Part shown: positions 10,093 through 20,161 of the stretch, in pieces
Numbering within the stretch: the first letter of the stretch is position 1
Layout of the letters: each line of letters starts with the position of its first letter
Assembly: GCA_025766275.1 (NCBI GenBank)
Contig: JAFKAC010000009.1
Location: 558,001-622,000 of the forward strand
Length of the DNA stretch: 64,000 nt
Origin: Lactarius indigo
Taxonomy: Eukaryota > Basidiomycota > Agaricomycetes > Russulales > Russulaceae
Direction: 5' to 3'
The notes under the pieces: model-generated
Told to the model about the DNA's origin: nothing
Databases searched by the model: none
The model's input: only the letters and a program-made list of their open reading frames with translations
Made by a program: the position numbers and the translations under genes

Positions 10093-12682
10093 ACAATGTA
10101 ATTCTGTAATTGTGACAACGCGCTATCGATCATTACGAATCCCAGTGACTGTCCGAACGGAATACCAAACAACTGAAACCAACGCGTTGGTCGACTCTGG
10201 AGCAACCGATAACTTTATCCGACCAAGTATGGCAAAACGGGCAGGAATCCCGGTATGCCCACTAGAAACACCGCGCAAGATATGGAACATAGACAATACG
10301 GAGAACAAAGCTGGGTTAATCACTCATTATGTTAACCTAGAAGTGAAAACACGAGGACAGATAAAAAAGATGACCTTCCTGGTCACCGACCTCGGAAGCG
10401 AAGACATAGTGCTTGGCTACCCTTGGCTCAGCGCTTTCAAACCCACTATTAGATGGGCTACGGCGACTATACACCCCGACATGCAACCAGTAGTGCTGGC
10501 CACCACCAAACAGCTACTCTCGGCAACCGCCATTCGAGCTCTAATAGTAGCCGAGAAGGAAGACATCATACGAGAACTAGAAGAAGAAACGTACGCTAGA
10601 GCCACCACTTCCACAGAACTAGCCATACAGGCAAAGCAACAACAAACGGCGGTCGAACTCCCTCAAGAATATGCCACGTTCAGCAAGTTATTTAACGAGC
10701 AAGCCTCGCACCGTTTTCCCCCGGCACGGCCATGGGACCATGCCATAGATTTTAAACCGTCTGCGCTGGCCGCCATAGACTGCAAAATATACCCTATGAC
10801 TCAAAAAGAAGAGGGCGAGCTCAAAGAGTTCCTGGAGGAGAAACTGAAACAGGGGTATCTACGCCCTTCCATTTCCCCGTACGCGTCCCCCTTCTTCTTT
10901 ATTAAAAAGAAGGACGGAAAGCTACGCCCAGTACAGGACTATCGAGTGATCAATTCCCATACCATCCGAAATCAGTACCCGCTCCCGCTCATCCAAGACC
11001 TTATTCTCGACCTCAGCAACGCCCACATCTATACGAAACTCAACATCCGTTGGGGCTACAATAATATACGCATTCGCGATGGTGATCAAGAAAAGGCGGC
11101 TTTCAAAACCAAATTCGGCCTGTTTGAGCCGACAGTCATGTTCTTCGGCCTTACTAACTCTCCCGCGACCTTCCAGGCGATGATGAACCACATTTACCGC
11201 GACACCATCACAAAACACGAGCAATTGGGCACTACGATATGTGTCTATATGGATGATATCGGAATTGCCACTCACTTTGATCACGATTTGGCAGCCCATA
11301 CCGCAGCAGTCCGCGACGTTTTGCGTGTCGCGCAGGAACACGACCTTTACTTCAAACTAGAAAAGTGTCTCTTCCATCAGCCGCGTATGGATTACCTGGG
11401 GGTAATCCTTGAGAGGGGGGTGACACGAATGGACCCCGTAAAAGTTCAGGGAATCAAAGATTGGCCAACGCCGACAAAGGTCAAGGACGTCAGATCCTTC
11501 CTCGGCTTCTGCAACTTTTACCGACTTTTCATACGCGGCTTTGCAACCCACGCCAAACCCCTCACCAAATTAACAAGGAAAGACGAAGAATGGCGATGGA
11601 TGGAGGAAGAAGACAAGGCATTCAACAAACTAAAGAGCCTTGTCACAGAAGAACCCGTACTGGCGCACCCGGTCCTTCAAGACCCATTCGAATTAGAAGT
11701 TGATGCCTCGGGATACGCGGTGGGAGCCGTACTGCTACAAAAGAAGGCTGACGGAAAACGACATCCCATAGGATACTACTCAGCGACGCTCTCCGAAGCG
11801 GAACAAAATTATGACATTTACGACCTAGAATTGCTCGCCATCGTCAAGGCCCTACGCAACTGGAGGCCGCTACTCGCAGGGGCCCCACACAAAATCAAAA
11901 TTTACTCAGACCACCTAAACCTTCAGTACTGGAAGTCGCTGCAAAAGATTAGCAGACGAGTCGCCAGAGAAGCACTTGAACTTTCTGAATACGACTTCGA
12001 AATTCACCACATCAAAGGGAAAAACAATGGAAGGGCCGACGCACTGTCGCGGCGACCTGATTACGATCAGGGAGCCGAAGACAACAGTGAGGTCGTGGTA
12101 CTGCCACCTGAGGTCTTCGTTCGAGCCCTCAACACGGCATGAACGCTCACTCTCAACCCGAACCTAACGCAACCGTGGCACCAGCAAGACGAAAAGGTGA
12201 TCAAGGTGTGGGCAGACCCCCATCATTTGAAGAAGATACAGGGAGAATGGTATAAGGACGGAAGGTTCGTGGTAACGGGACCAGCATCGACGCACCGCGT
12301 ACTGATCCATGACCACCACGACCTACCAATACATGGACACCTGGGGATTGCGAAGACGCAACGAATCCTGGAAAGACATTACTGGTGGCCGAGGCTACGG
12401 AAGGACGTATACGAATACATCCAAGGATGCGCCGAATGCCAGCGAAACAAAGTCAACACACGCCCCATACGAGCGGCCTTACACCCCATCACGCCAATAC
12501 TCGATGCAACTCCTTTTCAGACAGTGGCAGTCGACTTCATCACCAAATTGCCGGAATCAAAGGGGTACGATAGCATCCTCACAGTCACGGACCACGATTG
12601 TAGCAAGGCATCGGTGTTCATACCATGCAGAGAAGAGATAACGGCGGAGGAGACCGCGGCACTGTACGTCAATCACGTCTTT
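10093..12682 (+). pseudogene. pol of gypsy B, part 1: protease, reverse transcriptase, RNase H, start of integrase
   Basis: The protease active site is ALVDSGATDNF near 10,185. Reverse transcriptase shows KKKDGKLRPVQDYR and VYMDDIGIA. RNase H follows (LEVDASGYAVGAVL, ADALSRRPD), then the integrase zinc region to ALYVNHVF, where C is inserted. In RT motif A the catalytic Asp is replaced: 11042-11044 is AAC (KLNIRWGYNN) where C has GAC (KLDIRWGYNN). A TGA stop is at 12140-12142 where C has CGA. Both changes are transitions at CpG. The frame continues in-frame at 27,661 after the C insertion. Confidence 0.9.
12678..12682. repeat. 5-bp target duplication of gypsy C, left copy (TCTTT)
   Basis: TCTTT precedes the 5' LTR and is repeated at 27656-27660 after the 3' LTR. 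Removing C and one copy joins the codons of NHVF to KRFGL in B integrase without a frame change. Confidence 0.95.
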
Positions 12683-13131
12683 TGTCACGTTTCTGCCTCC
12701 GACCCTTACTATACTGGTTGTGACTACAGCAGTAAGGTAGATTAGTCACGGACTCGGGGTTTACGAAGGAGTTAGGTGTTTACGAATGACTCGATCCTAG
12801 TACAGGTAGTAGTAGTATTAGGATTGCGGTACTTACGCGATACGTTGGACGCTACAATACTGTGACTCATAGCAGCGCTTGAAAGCCTGCTCTTCTTGTA
12901 TTTAAGGTAGTCGCGGAAGACCAAGATACGCCATCTTGGTCTTCTTCAATCGTCACTTCTTGTCTTGTCTCCTTTTCCCCCTTCGCGTCCTTGAAGACCC
13001 GAACATCGACGTCCTAGTGCCTTCGAGCATCTAGTATTTGCCTTCGTGCCATACGCCTTCGGCGTGATTAGCTAAAGTTACAGTTGCCTTCATCCGAGCT
13101 CAAGTCGAGCTAACGCTGTGACGGCGTTACA
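12683..13131 (+). repeat. 5' LTR of gypsy C (449 bp)
   Basis: Begins TGTCACG and ends CGTTACA. It matches the 3' LTR at 27207-27655 base for base as far as I could compare by eye. It carries a TATTTAA box at 12899-12905 and a 12-bp-stem hairpin at 12916-12944. Confidence 0.95.
12899..12944 (+). promoter_or_regulatory. TATA-like box and predicted transcript start within a conserved hairpin
   Basis: TATTTAA at 12899-12905 lies 34 bp upstream of ATCTTGGTCTT (12933-12943). The hairpin arms GAAGACCAAGAT (12916-12927) and ATCTTGGTCTTC (12933-12944) flank the 5-base loop ACGCC. The 3' arm is complementary to the primer site after the LTR. In Tf1/sushi-type elements the RNA 5' end pairs with the primer site, so I place the start near 12933. 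The hairpin is also conserved at 2998-3026, 27440-27468 and 30068-30096. Confidence 0.6.
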
Positions 13132-13133
13132 TT

Positions 13134-13144
13134 AAGACCAAGAT
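13134..13144 (+). other. Primer-binding site, self-priming type
   Basis: AAGACCAAGAT starts two bases after the 5' LTR and is an exact 11-base complement of ATCTTGGTCTT (12933-12943) in the LTR. I saw no tRNA-3'-end complement here, so self-priming as in Tf1/sushi elements is the best explanation. Confidence 0.65.
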
Positions 13145-13151
13145 ACTCATT

Positions 13152-15146
13152 GTGGCGACTGTCAATACCCGCGATCAGTGGACGAGCTTCCGTCCCTACT
13201 ACCTAGAAAGAAGAGGAGACCGCAACGTACCAACCCGATTCCTGGGAGCAGCCCGCTGGAGAGATCGAGGAGACGAAACCGGATACTTTGTCGAATTTAA
13301 CGGACCTACGAGATTTCGACCAGTTGAGTTCAACTTCGACCATTTGTGTTGGGTGGAAGTTACGTGGAATCCAATAGACCATCGCTGGGACGTCATTAGA
13401 CCAGCAGGACGACAATATCAGTGCGATATCGACGCACGAGAACTCAATTCGCGCGCAGATTGGGGGCCAATTGACGGCCAACTGCGAGAACATTCGACTG
13501 GAGACGCGGTGAGCGAAGAAACCGAGGAAGAAGAACAGAGCGAGGAGAATCGCCCAGCAAGCGTTGGGCCTATCGAGCAATACACAATTCAGAGAGCTGA
13601 GTCCTTTCACATCTCAGAACAACCGGAAGTAATCCACGTACGCTCGCCTGCGGCAGAAATGGCAACGACAACAATGACAGCGGAAGAAATCATAACCGTC
13701 AGAGAACAAGCAGCACGGGAAGCAGCAGACGCAATCAGGCAAGAGTCTCAGCAAAACCTCATGCCCATCAATCCCGAAACAGGACACCGGATGACCGCAG
13801 ACGATGCGGCGATCTTCCGTGCTATCGGACCGGACCAGGGAGATCCTCCATCAGGAGAAGGACTACGGCGAGGACTATCGCTCGATCCCCCACCAGGATG
13901 GGGCGGCCCTCCGGGAGGAGACTTCCCTCGACGACCAGGGGGAGGAGGAAATCCGCCCGACCTACCTCACAGAGGACCCCCAGGAGGAGGAGATGATGGA
14001 GGAGGAAACCCACCCGGCGGCGGAGGAGGAGGAGGAGGAGCGCACGGGCACGAGAAACTCACAGGTGAACCTCCTACTATCTTCGATGGAGACCGCACCA
14101 AGGTGGACTCATTTCTCACACAATGGCACGTGTACTGGGGGATGAACCTCGATACCCCCGTTATGCGCAACGACTACCGGCGATGCCTACTCTTCCTCTC
14201 CTACATCAAAGGGGTGACCGTCAGCGAATGGGTACTTTCGTACCTCAAATGGCTCAACCGACAAATACAACGAGGGATAGATCAATATACGAGGGATCTG
14301 TGGAACGCCGTAGCAGAGGGATTTAACCAAAGGTTCGTCAATACCCTCGAGCGAGAACAGGCTCAAGCCCTGCTAAGGAAGGGACTTAAAATGGTCGACG
14401 GGGATATCGACAAATACGTCAACGAATTCGAGGAGGCGGCCAGAAAAGCGGGGTATCGCCTCAACGACCCACAAACCATCGACCTGTTCACGAAAGGTCT
14501 TCCAAAGAAATTGTACGAGAAGACCTACGACCTAGACGAACCCGAAACCTTCGATGAATGGAAGCGGGCGACGCTCTGCCGACAGCGGAACTACATCCAT
14601 ATCAGGGCTAGGGTGGATGAGTATAAGGACAGTAAGCCGAAGAAGACGGGCAACGCCAACTGGAGCGTCCCACAAAATCTTGCTAACCCCTGGGCGATGG
14701 ACACATCCACTGACCGAACTAGGGCAAGATTGGCCGGGTCCGAGGAGATTGATTACGGAAAACCGCCATACACCAATTCACCCCCGTTCCCACCAAGAGG
14801 AGGCCCAGGAGTTAGAGGACGCGGGAGAGGGGGAATGAGGCGAGATCTAAGGGCAGTCCTGTGTTACAACTGTAACGCACCGGGCCATCTCTCACGAAAC
14901 TGCCCCCATCCACGACAGCCACGACAATGGCGATCACAGGAGCCCGGACCATCCACCGTCCGGATGACAGAAACCGACTATTACGCACAGGAAGCGCCGC
15001 CCGCCCAAATACAAGCCGCTTCAACCAGTAAAACGGCAGAAGAACGGGCCAAGGAATGGCTCACGGGGGTGGCCAACGCCCCAGACGAAGTAAAAGACTT
15101 GATATTGCAGGACTTGTGGGGAAAAGAGGGTTTTCGGAGCGCCTGA
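13152..15146 (+). CDS. gag polyprotein of gypsy C, no upstream ATG
   Basis: The frame is open from 13122 (after a TGA at 13119) to TGA at 15144-15146. There is no ATG in any plus-strand frame between the predicted RNA start (12933) and 13659, where the first ATG is in the gag frame (MATTTM). GTG at 13152 has A at -3 and G at +4. The N-terminal 170 residues (WTSFRPYYLER, FVEFNGPTRFRPVEF) are of ordinary protein-like complexity. They are followed by acidic and Gly/Pro-rich linkers, the capsid-like domain (14080-14640: FDGDRTKVDSFLTQW, DIDKYVNEFEE, DLFTKGLPKKLY), an Arg/Gly stretch and one CCHC knuckle (CYNCNAPGHLSRNC, about 14863-14905). Gag would form the particle and package RNA. Whether translation starts at GTG 13152, another near-cognate codon or ATG 13659 is undecided. 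Confidence 0.85.
   Translation: MATVNTRDQWTSFRPYYLERRGDRNVPTRFLGAARWRDRGDETGYFVEFNGPTRFRPVEFNFDHLCWVEVTWNPIDHRWDVIRPAGRQYQCDIDARELNSRADWGPIDGQLREHSTGDAVSEETEEEEQSEENRPASVGPIEQYTIQRAESFHISEQPEVIHVRSPAAEMATTTMTAEEIITVREQAAREAADAIRQESQQNLMPINPETGHRMTADDAAIFRAIGPDQGDPPSGEGLRRGLSLDPPPGWGGPPGGDFPRRPGGGGNPPDLPHRGPPGGGDDGGGNPPGGGGGGGGAHGHEKLTGEPPTIFDGDRTKVDSFLTQWHVYWGMNLDTPVMRNDYRRCLLFLSYIKGVTVSEWVLSYLKWLNRQIQRGIDQYTRDLWNAVAEGFNQRFVNTLEREQAQALLRKGLKMVDGDIDKYVNEFEEAARKAGYRLNDPQTIDLFTKGLPKKLYEKTYDLDEPETFDEWKRATLCRQRNYIHIRARVDEYKDSKPKKTGNANWSVPQNLANPWAMDTSTDRTRARLAGSEEIDYGKPPYTNSPPFPPRGGPGVRGRGRGGMRRDLRAVLCYNCNAPGHLSRNCPHPRQPRQWRSQEPGPSTVRMTETDYYAQEAPPAQIQAASTSKTAEERAKEWLTGVANAPDEVKDLILQDLWGKEGFRSA
15128..15134 (+). 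promoter_or_regulatory. Putative -1 ribosomal frameshift site GGGTTTT
   Basis: In the gag frame the codons GAG GGT TTT CGG contain G GGT TTT, an X XXY YYZ heptamer, four codons before the gag stop. Slipping back one base leads into the uninterrupted pol frame (S E R L N P S A W V). Element B has the same heptamer at 4237-4243. A second candidate in C, GGGAAAA at 15119-15125, is not preserved in B (GGGCAAA). No downstream pseudoknot was worked out. Confidence 0.5.
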
Positions 15147-18100
15147 ACCCATCGGCCTGGGTGAGGGCTCTAAATTGTAATTCTGTAATCATGACACGCT
15201 TTCGTTCCCTTCGAATTCCAGTCTCGATTCGCACGAATTACCGAATGGCCGACATCAGAGCGTTGGTTGACTCGGGAGCAACCGACAACTTCATGCACCC
15301 AAATTTCGTCAAAAAGTTGGGCATCGGGCTTCAGCTCTTGCCACAACCACGCAAGATTTGGAACATAGATAACACGGAAAATAAAGCTGGGTCTATTACC
15401 CACTTTACCGATCTGGATGTATACGCTAAGGGATATCACAGAACCATGAGATTCCTCGTAACCGACCTAGGCGGTGAGGATATCGTTCTCGGATACCCCT
15501 GGTTGGCAACCTACGAACCAACCATCAATTGGCGAGACGCCGTAATACACGAAGAGGTCATGCCGGTCGTGATCAGCACACAGGACAGTCCGAGTCGTCA
15601 TACCGTTATTGCAGCCGCGCTCACCCACAAGGAAAAAGAAGCAATCGTCCTTGAGATGGATGAAGAAAATACGTACTTGCGAGCAACTACGTCTACGGAA
15701 TTGGCAATCCGTGCAAGAACAGAAGAAAATCCCGTCGAACTGCTGGCAGTATACAAAGCCTTTGAAAGGCTCTTCAGCGAGGAAGCGTCCCAACGATTCC
15801 CTCCAGCTAGGCCTTGGGACCACGCTATAGAATTCAAACCGGACACCCCCTCCGCAATTGACTGCAAAATATACCCATTAACGCAAGAAGAAGAGGGGAA
15901 GCTCAAGGAGTTTCTAGACGAGAAGCTCCAGCAGGGATATCTACGACCCTCTATCTCCCCGTACGCGTCCTCATTTTTCTTTGTTAAAAAGAAGGACGGA
16001 AAACTACGCCCGGTACAGGATTACCGGGTTATCAATTCACACACTATACGAAACCAGTATCCGCTTCCCCTGATTCAGGACCTCATTTATGACCTCAGCA
16101 ACGCTCATATCTATACAAAGCTCGACATTCGCTGGGGGTATAACAACATCCGCATACGGGATGGGGATCAAGAGAAGGCGGCCTTCAAAACCAAATTCGG
16201 CCTCTTCGAACCAACGGTCATGTTCTTTGGCCTCACGAACTCACCGGCTACCTTCCAAACCATGATGAACCACATTTACCGCGACACCATCGCAAAACAT
16301 GAGACGCGGGGGACAGTCATCCGAGTTTACATGGACGATATTGGAATTGCCACACGGGAAGGCTCTACGATGGCTGACCATGTTGCTGCTGTGACTGACG
16401 TTCTCCGCGTCGCCCAGGACCACGACCTCTACTTCAAACTTGAGAAGTGCCTATTTCACCAACTGCGGATGGATTACCTGGGGGTAATCCTTGAAAGGGG
16501 GGTAACACGCATGGACCCGGTAAAAGTTCGCGGTATCAAGGACTGGCCAACTCCGACTAAAGTCAGGGACGTACGATCATTCTTGGGTTTTTGTAACTTT
16601 TACCGACTTTTTATCCGCGGTTTCGCTACCCACGCCCGGCCCTTAAACCGACTAACACGAAAGGACGCAGAATGGAAATGGACGGAAGACGAAGATCGTG
16701 CGTTCAAAACCCTCAAGCGCCTTGTCACCGAGGAGCCGGTATTGGCTCATCCCACACTACAAGATCAATTCGAACTGGAGGTCGACGCGTCGGGATTCGC
16801 GGTAGGTGCTGTACTCCTACAAAAGAAAAATGATGGTCGCAAGCACCCGATAGGATATTACTCGGCCACGCTAAATGAGGCTGAACGCAATTACGACATC
16901 TACGACCTGGAGCTCCTAGCCATTGTTAAGGCCCTCAGACATTGGAGACCCCTGCTTGCTGGATCCCCGCACAAAATCAAGATATTCTCAGATCACCTCA
17001 ATCTACAATATTGGAAAACCCCGCAGAAGATCAGCCGACGGGTTGCCCGAGAGGTGCTAGAACTAATGGAATACGACTTTGAGATCCATCACATCAAGGG
17101 GAAGAACAACGGGAGAGCGGACGCCTTGTCCAGACGACCGGACTACGATCAGGGAGAGGGAGACAACGAAGGTGTGGTAGTCTTACCTCCCGAAGTATTC
17201 GTGCGAGCCGCTAATACCGCCCGAACTCTGGAAATACACCCGCTGCTGCAAACGCCGAGACGACGGCAAGACCCAAAAATTGTCCAGGCATGGGTTGATG
17301 CCCACCAGCTAAAGAAGATAGACGGAGAATGGTACAAGGACGGACGACTGGTAGTCACCGGACCCATGTCCACATATAGGGCGATAATCCACGACCACCA
17401 TGACCTCCCCGTCCACGGACATCCAGGCATTAGCAGGACCCAACGAATAGTGGAGCGGCATTACTGGTGGCCGAAACTTCGTCAAGACGTGTATGAATAT
17501 GTCACAGGGTGCGCGGACTGTCAACGAAACAAAGTCAACACAAGACCAACGCATGCGCCCCTACACCCCATTACTGCGATAACGGACGCTCCCCCTTTTC
17601 ACACCATCGCGTTGGACTTTATTACTAAACTACCCGCGTCCCAATCCTACGATAGCATTCTTACCGTGACAGATCACGACTGCAGCAAGGCATCGATATT
17701 CATCCCGTGCAATGAAGAGATTACTGCAGAAGAAACAGCCATCCTGTACGTCCTTCATGTGTTCAGACGGTTCGGACTACCGCGTAAAATCATCAGTGAT
17801 CGCGACCCTCGATTTACATCAAAGTTCACCAAAGAGGTCTGTCGGATCTTGGGCATCAAGCAGAACGTGTCCACAGCGTATCATCCACGAACGGACGGAC
17901 AGTCAGAACGGACCAATCAGTGGCTGGAACAGTATCTGCGGTTCTGGGCCAACGAGCGTCAAGATAACTGGGCGGCGTACCTCCCCATAGCAGAATTCGC
18001 TCATAACAATTGGCCCCACGAGCACACGAGACAATCGCCCTTTATGCTGCTTATGGGTTACAACCCGACAGCGGATTGGACGGATAAGCCATCCCCTGTT

Positions 18101-18270
18101 CCACATGTCATCACCAGACTCACACAACTCAAGGAGGCGCGACAGCTCGCCCAGACCCTTATCAAAAAGGCCCAGGATAGCTGGGTGAAACACCGAAGCA
18201 CCCCAAAATATCAAATAGGTGATCAGGTATGGTTAGAAGGAAAACACCTTCGAACCAATCAGCCTACAGC
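15134..18270 (+). pseudogene. pol of gypsy C, part 1: protease to integrase, cut by hAT
   Basis: Entered by -1 frameshift from gag. Order of domains: aspartic protease (ALVDSGATDNF near 15,262), reverse transcriptase (KKKDGKLRPVQDYR; KLDIRWGYNN; YMDDIG at 16328-16345), RNase H (LEVDASGFAVGAVL; ADALSRRPD), integrase zinc region (HDHHDLPVHGHPG, CADCQRNK) and the DDE core (ALDFITKLP, IISDRDPRF, DGQSERTNQW). All catalytic residues I can recognise are present. The frame is cut after QPTA by the hAT and resumes at 25,582 without a shift. Beyond the cut the apparent frame runs on to 19060 through hAT DNA; that tail is not pol. Confidence 0.92.
18263..18270. repeat. 8-bp target duplication of the hAT, left copy
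   Basis: CCTACAGC here and at 25574-25581 flank the element. Eight base pairs is the hAT hallmark. Excision of 18271-25581 restores QPTAKLAARR in pol. Confidence 0.95.
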
Positions 18271-18293
18271 TAGTGTTGCCGTGGCTCGGCTCA
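18271..18293 (+). repeat. hAT left terminal inverted repeat (23 bp)
   Basis: TAGTGTTGCCGTGGCTCGGC plus three further bases match the reverse complement of 25551-25573 exactly, then diverge. Confidence 0.95.
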
Positions 18294-18440
18294 AATCGGC
18301 TGAGCCAGCCAAGCTGGGCCAACTTGAGCCGAGCCAAGCTGACAATCGGCTCATGACCAAAGCTGGCTCAGCTCGGCTCAGGAGCTGGCTGAACCGCGCT
18401 GAGCCAGGCTCAATTAGGCATGACCAGATTAGGCAGGTCA
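18284..18440 (+). repeat. hAT left subterminal GGCTCAGC/GCTGAGCC motif cluster
   Basis: Repeated short motifs of the type GGCTCGGCTCA, GGCTGAGCC, GAGCCGAGCC and GGCTCAGCTCGGC occur in both orientations directly inside the terminal repeat. A matching cluster is at the right end (25448-25560). Such subterminal arrays are transposase-binding sites in other hAT elements; binding here is inference. Confidence 0.7.
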
Positions 18441-19507
18441 AGCTGGGCTTGACTTGGGCGAGATTCCGCGAGAATAAATCGTTTTCGGTATTCTGTCTGC
18501 CGTTCCTGGCTCAGCCAGGAACGAGCTGGCTGATCTCAAGTCTTGACTTCAAGCACGGAGAATTGGAGACTGCGGAGACTGAGGGAAATCGCTACTCGCT
18601 GTCCTGGGTGAGTCCTCCACTCCATCTCCAGGCCTTCGCTTCCCTCACCCCTCCGTCCTCGCCTATGCTGCGCCACCCTCCCCTTTCCCATCGCTCTTCT
18701 CGCCTACCCTCCGTCCCCGCTCTGGTGTCGCTGTCAGCACACATATCTCCCTGCCGTCTGCGCGCCGTCATTGCGCTGTCAGTGCTGTCGGCGCGCCGAC
18801 TGCTCGCTGTCTGTGTGCTGTCAGCACGCCGGGTGTCTGCCCGCACACTCCCTCCTTGCCTGGGGTCCTGCGCGGCTCTCCCTCTTGTTCTCTGTGCCAT
18901 TGCGCTCTCCCTCTCCTTCAGGCCCTCGCCCTTCCCCTCGTGCTCTCTGTTCCTGCTGCCTCGTCGTCTGCCTCCACTACTCACTGATCGCTGCCTACCC
19001 CCGTCGCCGTTGCCAACTCCTCACTCCCCCGCTCTTGCCCCCATGCACTTCGCCCCGTGACCACCCCATGACGCTGTCGCCGCTGTCTCGCCGCCTGCCT
19101 CCGACGACCCTCTCCGTCGTCGCCCTCGCTGCCATCTGTGGCCACCTCCGCTGCCGCCATCTCGCTGCCTGCCATCCCGGCTACCCTGCTGCCTGTCCTT
19201 AGCCGCGCCTTCTTCGCCCATGCGTGCGCATGCGCCAACCCAGAACGTGATCGGCTATTCACCGATTGCTAGCACCCTCATTCGCACCTAGTGTTTGTAT
19301 CTACTGTAGTGTAGTATGTATATTGATTTGAGAAATAGATTTTATTAGTTTTGACTCTAGTATATACAACAAGTACTACTATCTACTACGAGTGAAGCTC
19401 CTCCAACCAAGCCGCATCGGCATCGTCCTCCTCAGGGCCTGGCGTTGCCTTGGGGGCCTGGGTTGCGTCGTCGTCGTCGCCTTGAGGGCCTGGGGCAGTT
19501 CGTCACC

Positions 19508-19892
19508 TTGAAGCCACGGGGATGAGTGGTGCGGAATTGTACATCGGATGGGAACGGGATCGTGCTCGCGGTCGATTTGCGTGGGAAAAAGCGGACGCAA
19601 CGGGCCATCTCCTTGATGCGTGCTCGCGGTCGATTTGCACGGGAAAAAGCGGGTGCGACGGGCCATCTCCTTGATGCGTGCTCGCGGTCGATTTGCGTGG
19701 GAAAAAAGCGGACGCGATGGGGCATCTCCTCGATGCGACAAATCTCGCCGACAAATGACCGCTGGAAGGGGTTTACATCGGGGTTGAGCTTAGGAGGGGT
19801 TAGAATAGATGGGAGCTCACCGAGTTCGGAAACGGTGTTGTGGGCGACCTCGGCCGGGACAAAGAGCTGGATGAGGCTCATTGCCTCGGAGA
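19508..19892 (-). pseudogene. Captured fragment of V-ATPase V0 subunit a (Vph1/Stv1 family) inside the hAT
   Basis: On the minus strand an exon-like block starts at a splice acceptor (CCTCAG at 19898-19893), then reads S-E-A-MSLIQLFVPAEVAHNTVSELGE at 19881-19816. A GTGAGC...AAG intron-like spacer follows, then LNPDVNPFQRSFVGEI and IEEMPHRVRFFPTQIDRE, and after a repeat and a one-base frame change MYNSAPLIPVA. The order SEAM-SLIQLF ... SELGEL ... LNPDVNPFQRSFVGEIRR ... RFF.TQIEKE ... VPIRPLYDSAPLI is the N-terminal cytoplasmic part of the V-ATPase a subunit in fungi. The retained intron-like spacer and acceptor point to DNA-level capture. It is scrambled by a 58-bp triplication and cannot make a working protein. 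The identification is from memory of the family. Confidence 0.75.
19562..19736. repeat. 58-bp unit repeated three times inside the captured V-ATPase exon
   Basis: Copies start at 19562, 19620 and 19678 (GTGCTCGCGGTCGATTTGC...). The third has one extra A. On the minus strand the unit encodes variants of EMARRVRFFPTQIDREHA in shifting frames, since 58 is not a multiple of three. Confidence 0.9.
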
Positions 19893-20130
19893 CTGAGGAA
19901 GTACACCATCAACGACAGCATCAAAGAAAAAAAAAAGTAAAGAGCACTCATGAAATAAGGATCAAGCACGGGGCTGGTGCTACAGTCGCCACCATCGGGG
20001 GATGGGTGACGTCGTGGCCTCGAGGCCCCGCCGCTGGTACTGGTGCCACTGCCGCCGTCACCTTAGAGGCTTGGGTGACGTCGTTGCCGACTCCGGGGTA
20101 GCACTGTTGTTGTCGCCATGAAGCCCCGGG

Positions 20131-20161
<31 letters not shown>

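Noticed and set aside
15119..15125. GGGAAAA as the main frameshift heptamer
   Set aside because: In phase in C, but B has GGGCAAA at the same place, whereas GGGTTTT nine bases later is present in both.
18271..19060. Apparent 260-residue extension of C pol
   Set aside because: It lies inside the hAT element after the insertion point; the true pol frame resumes at 25,582.
18590..19210. A coding gene in the CT-rich left arm of the hAT
   Set aside because: Frames are Leu/Pro/Ser/Arg low-complexity, differ in every frame, and no splice-consistent model or domain emerged.
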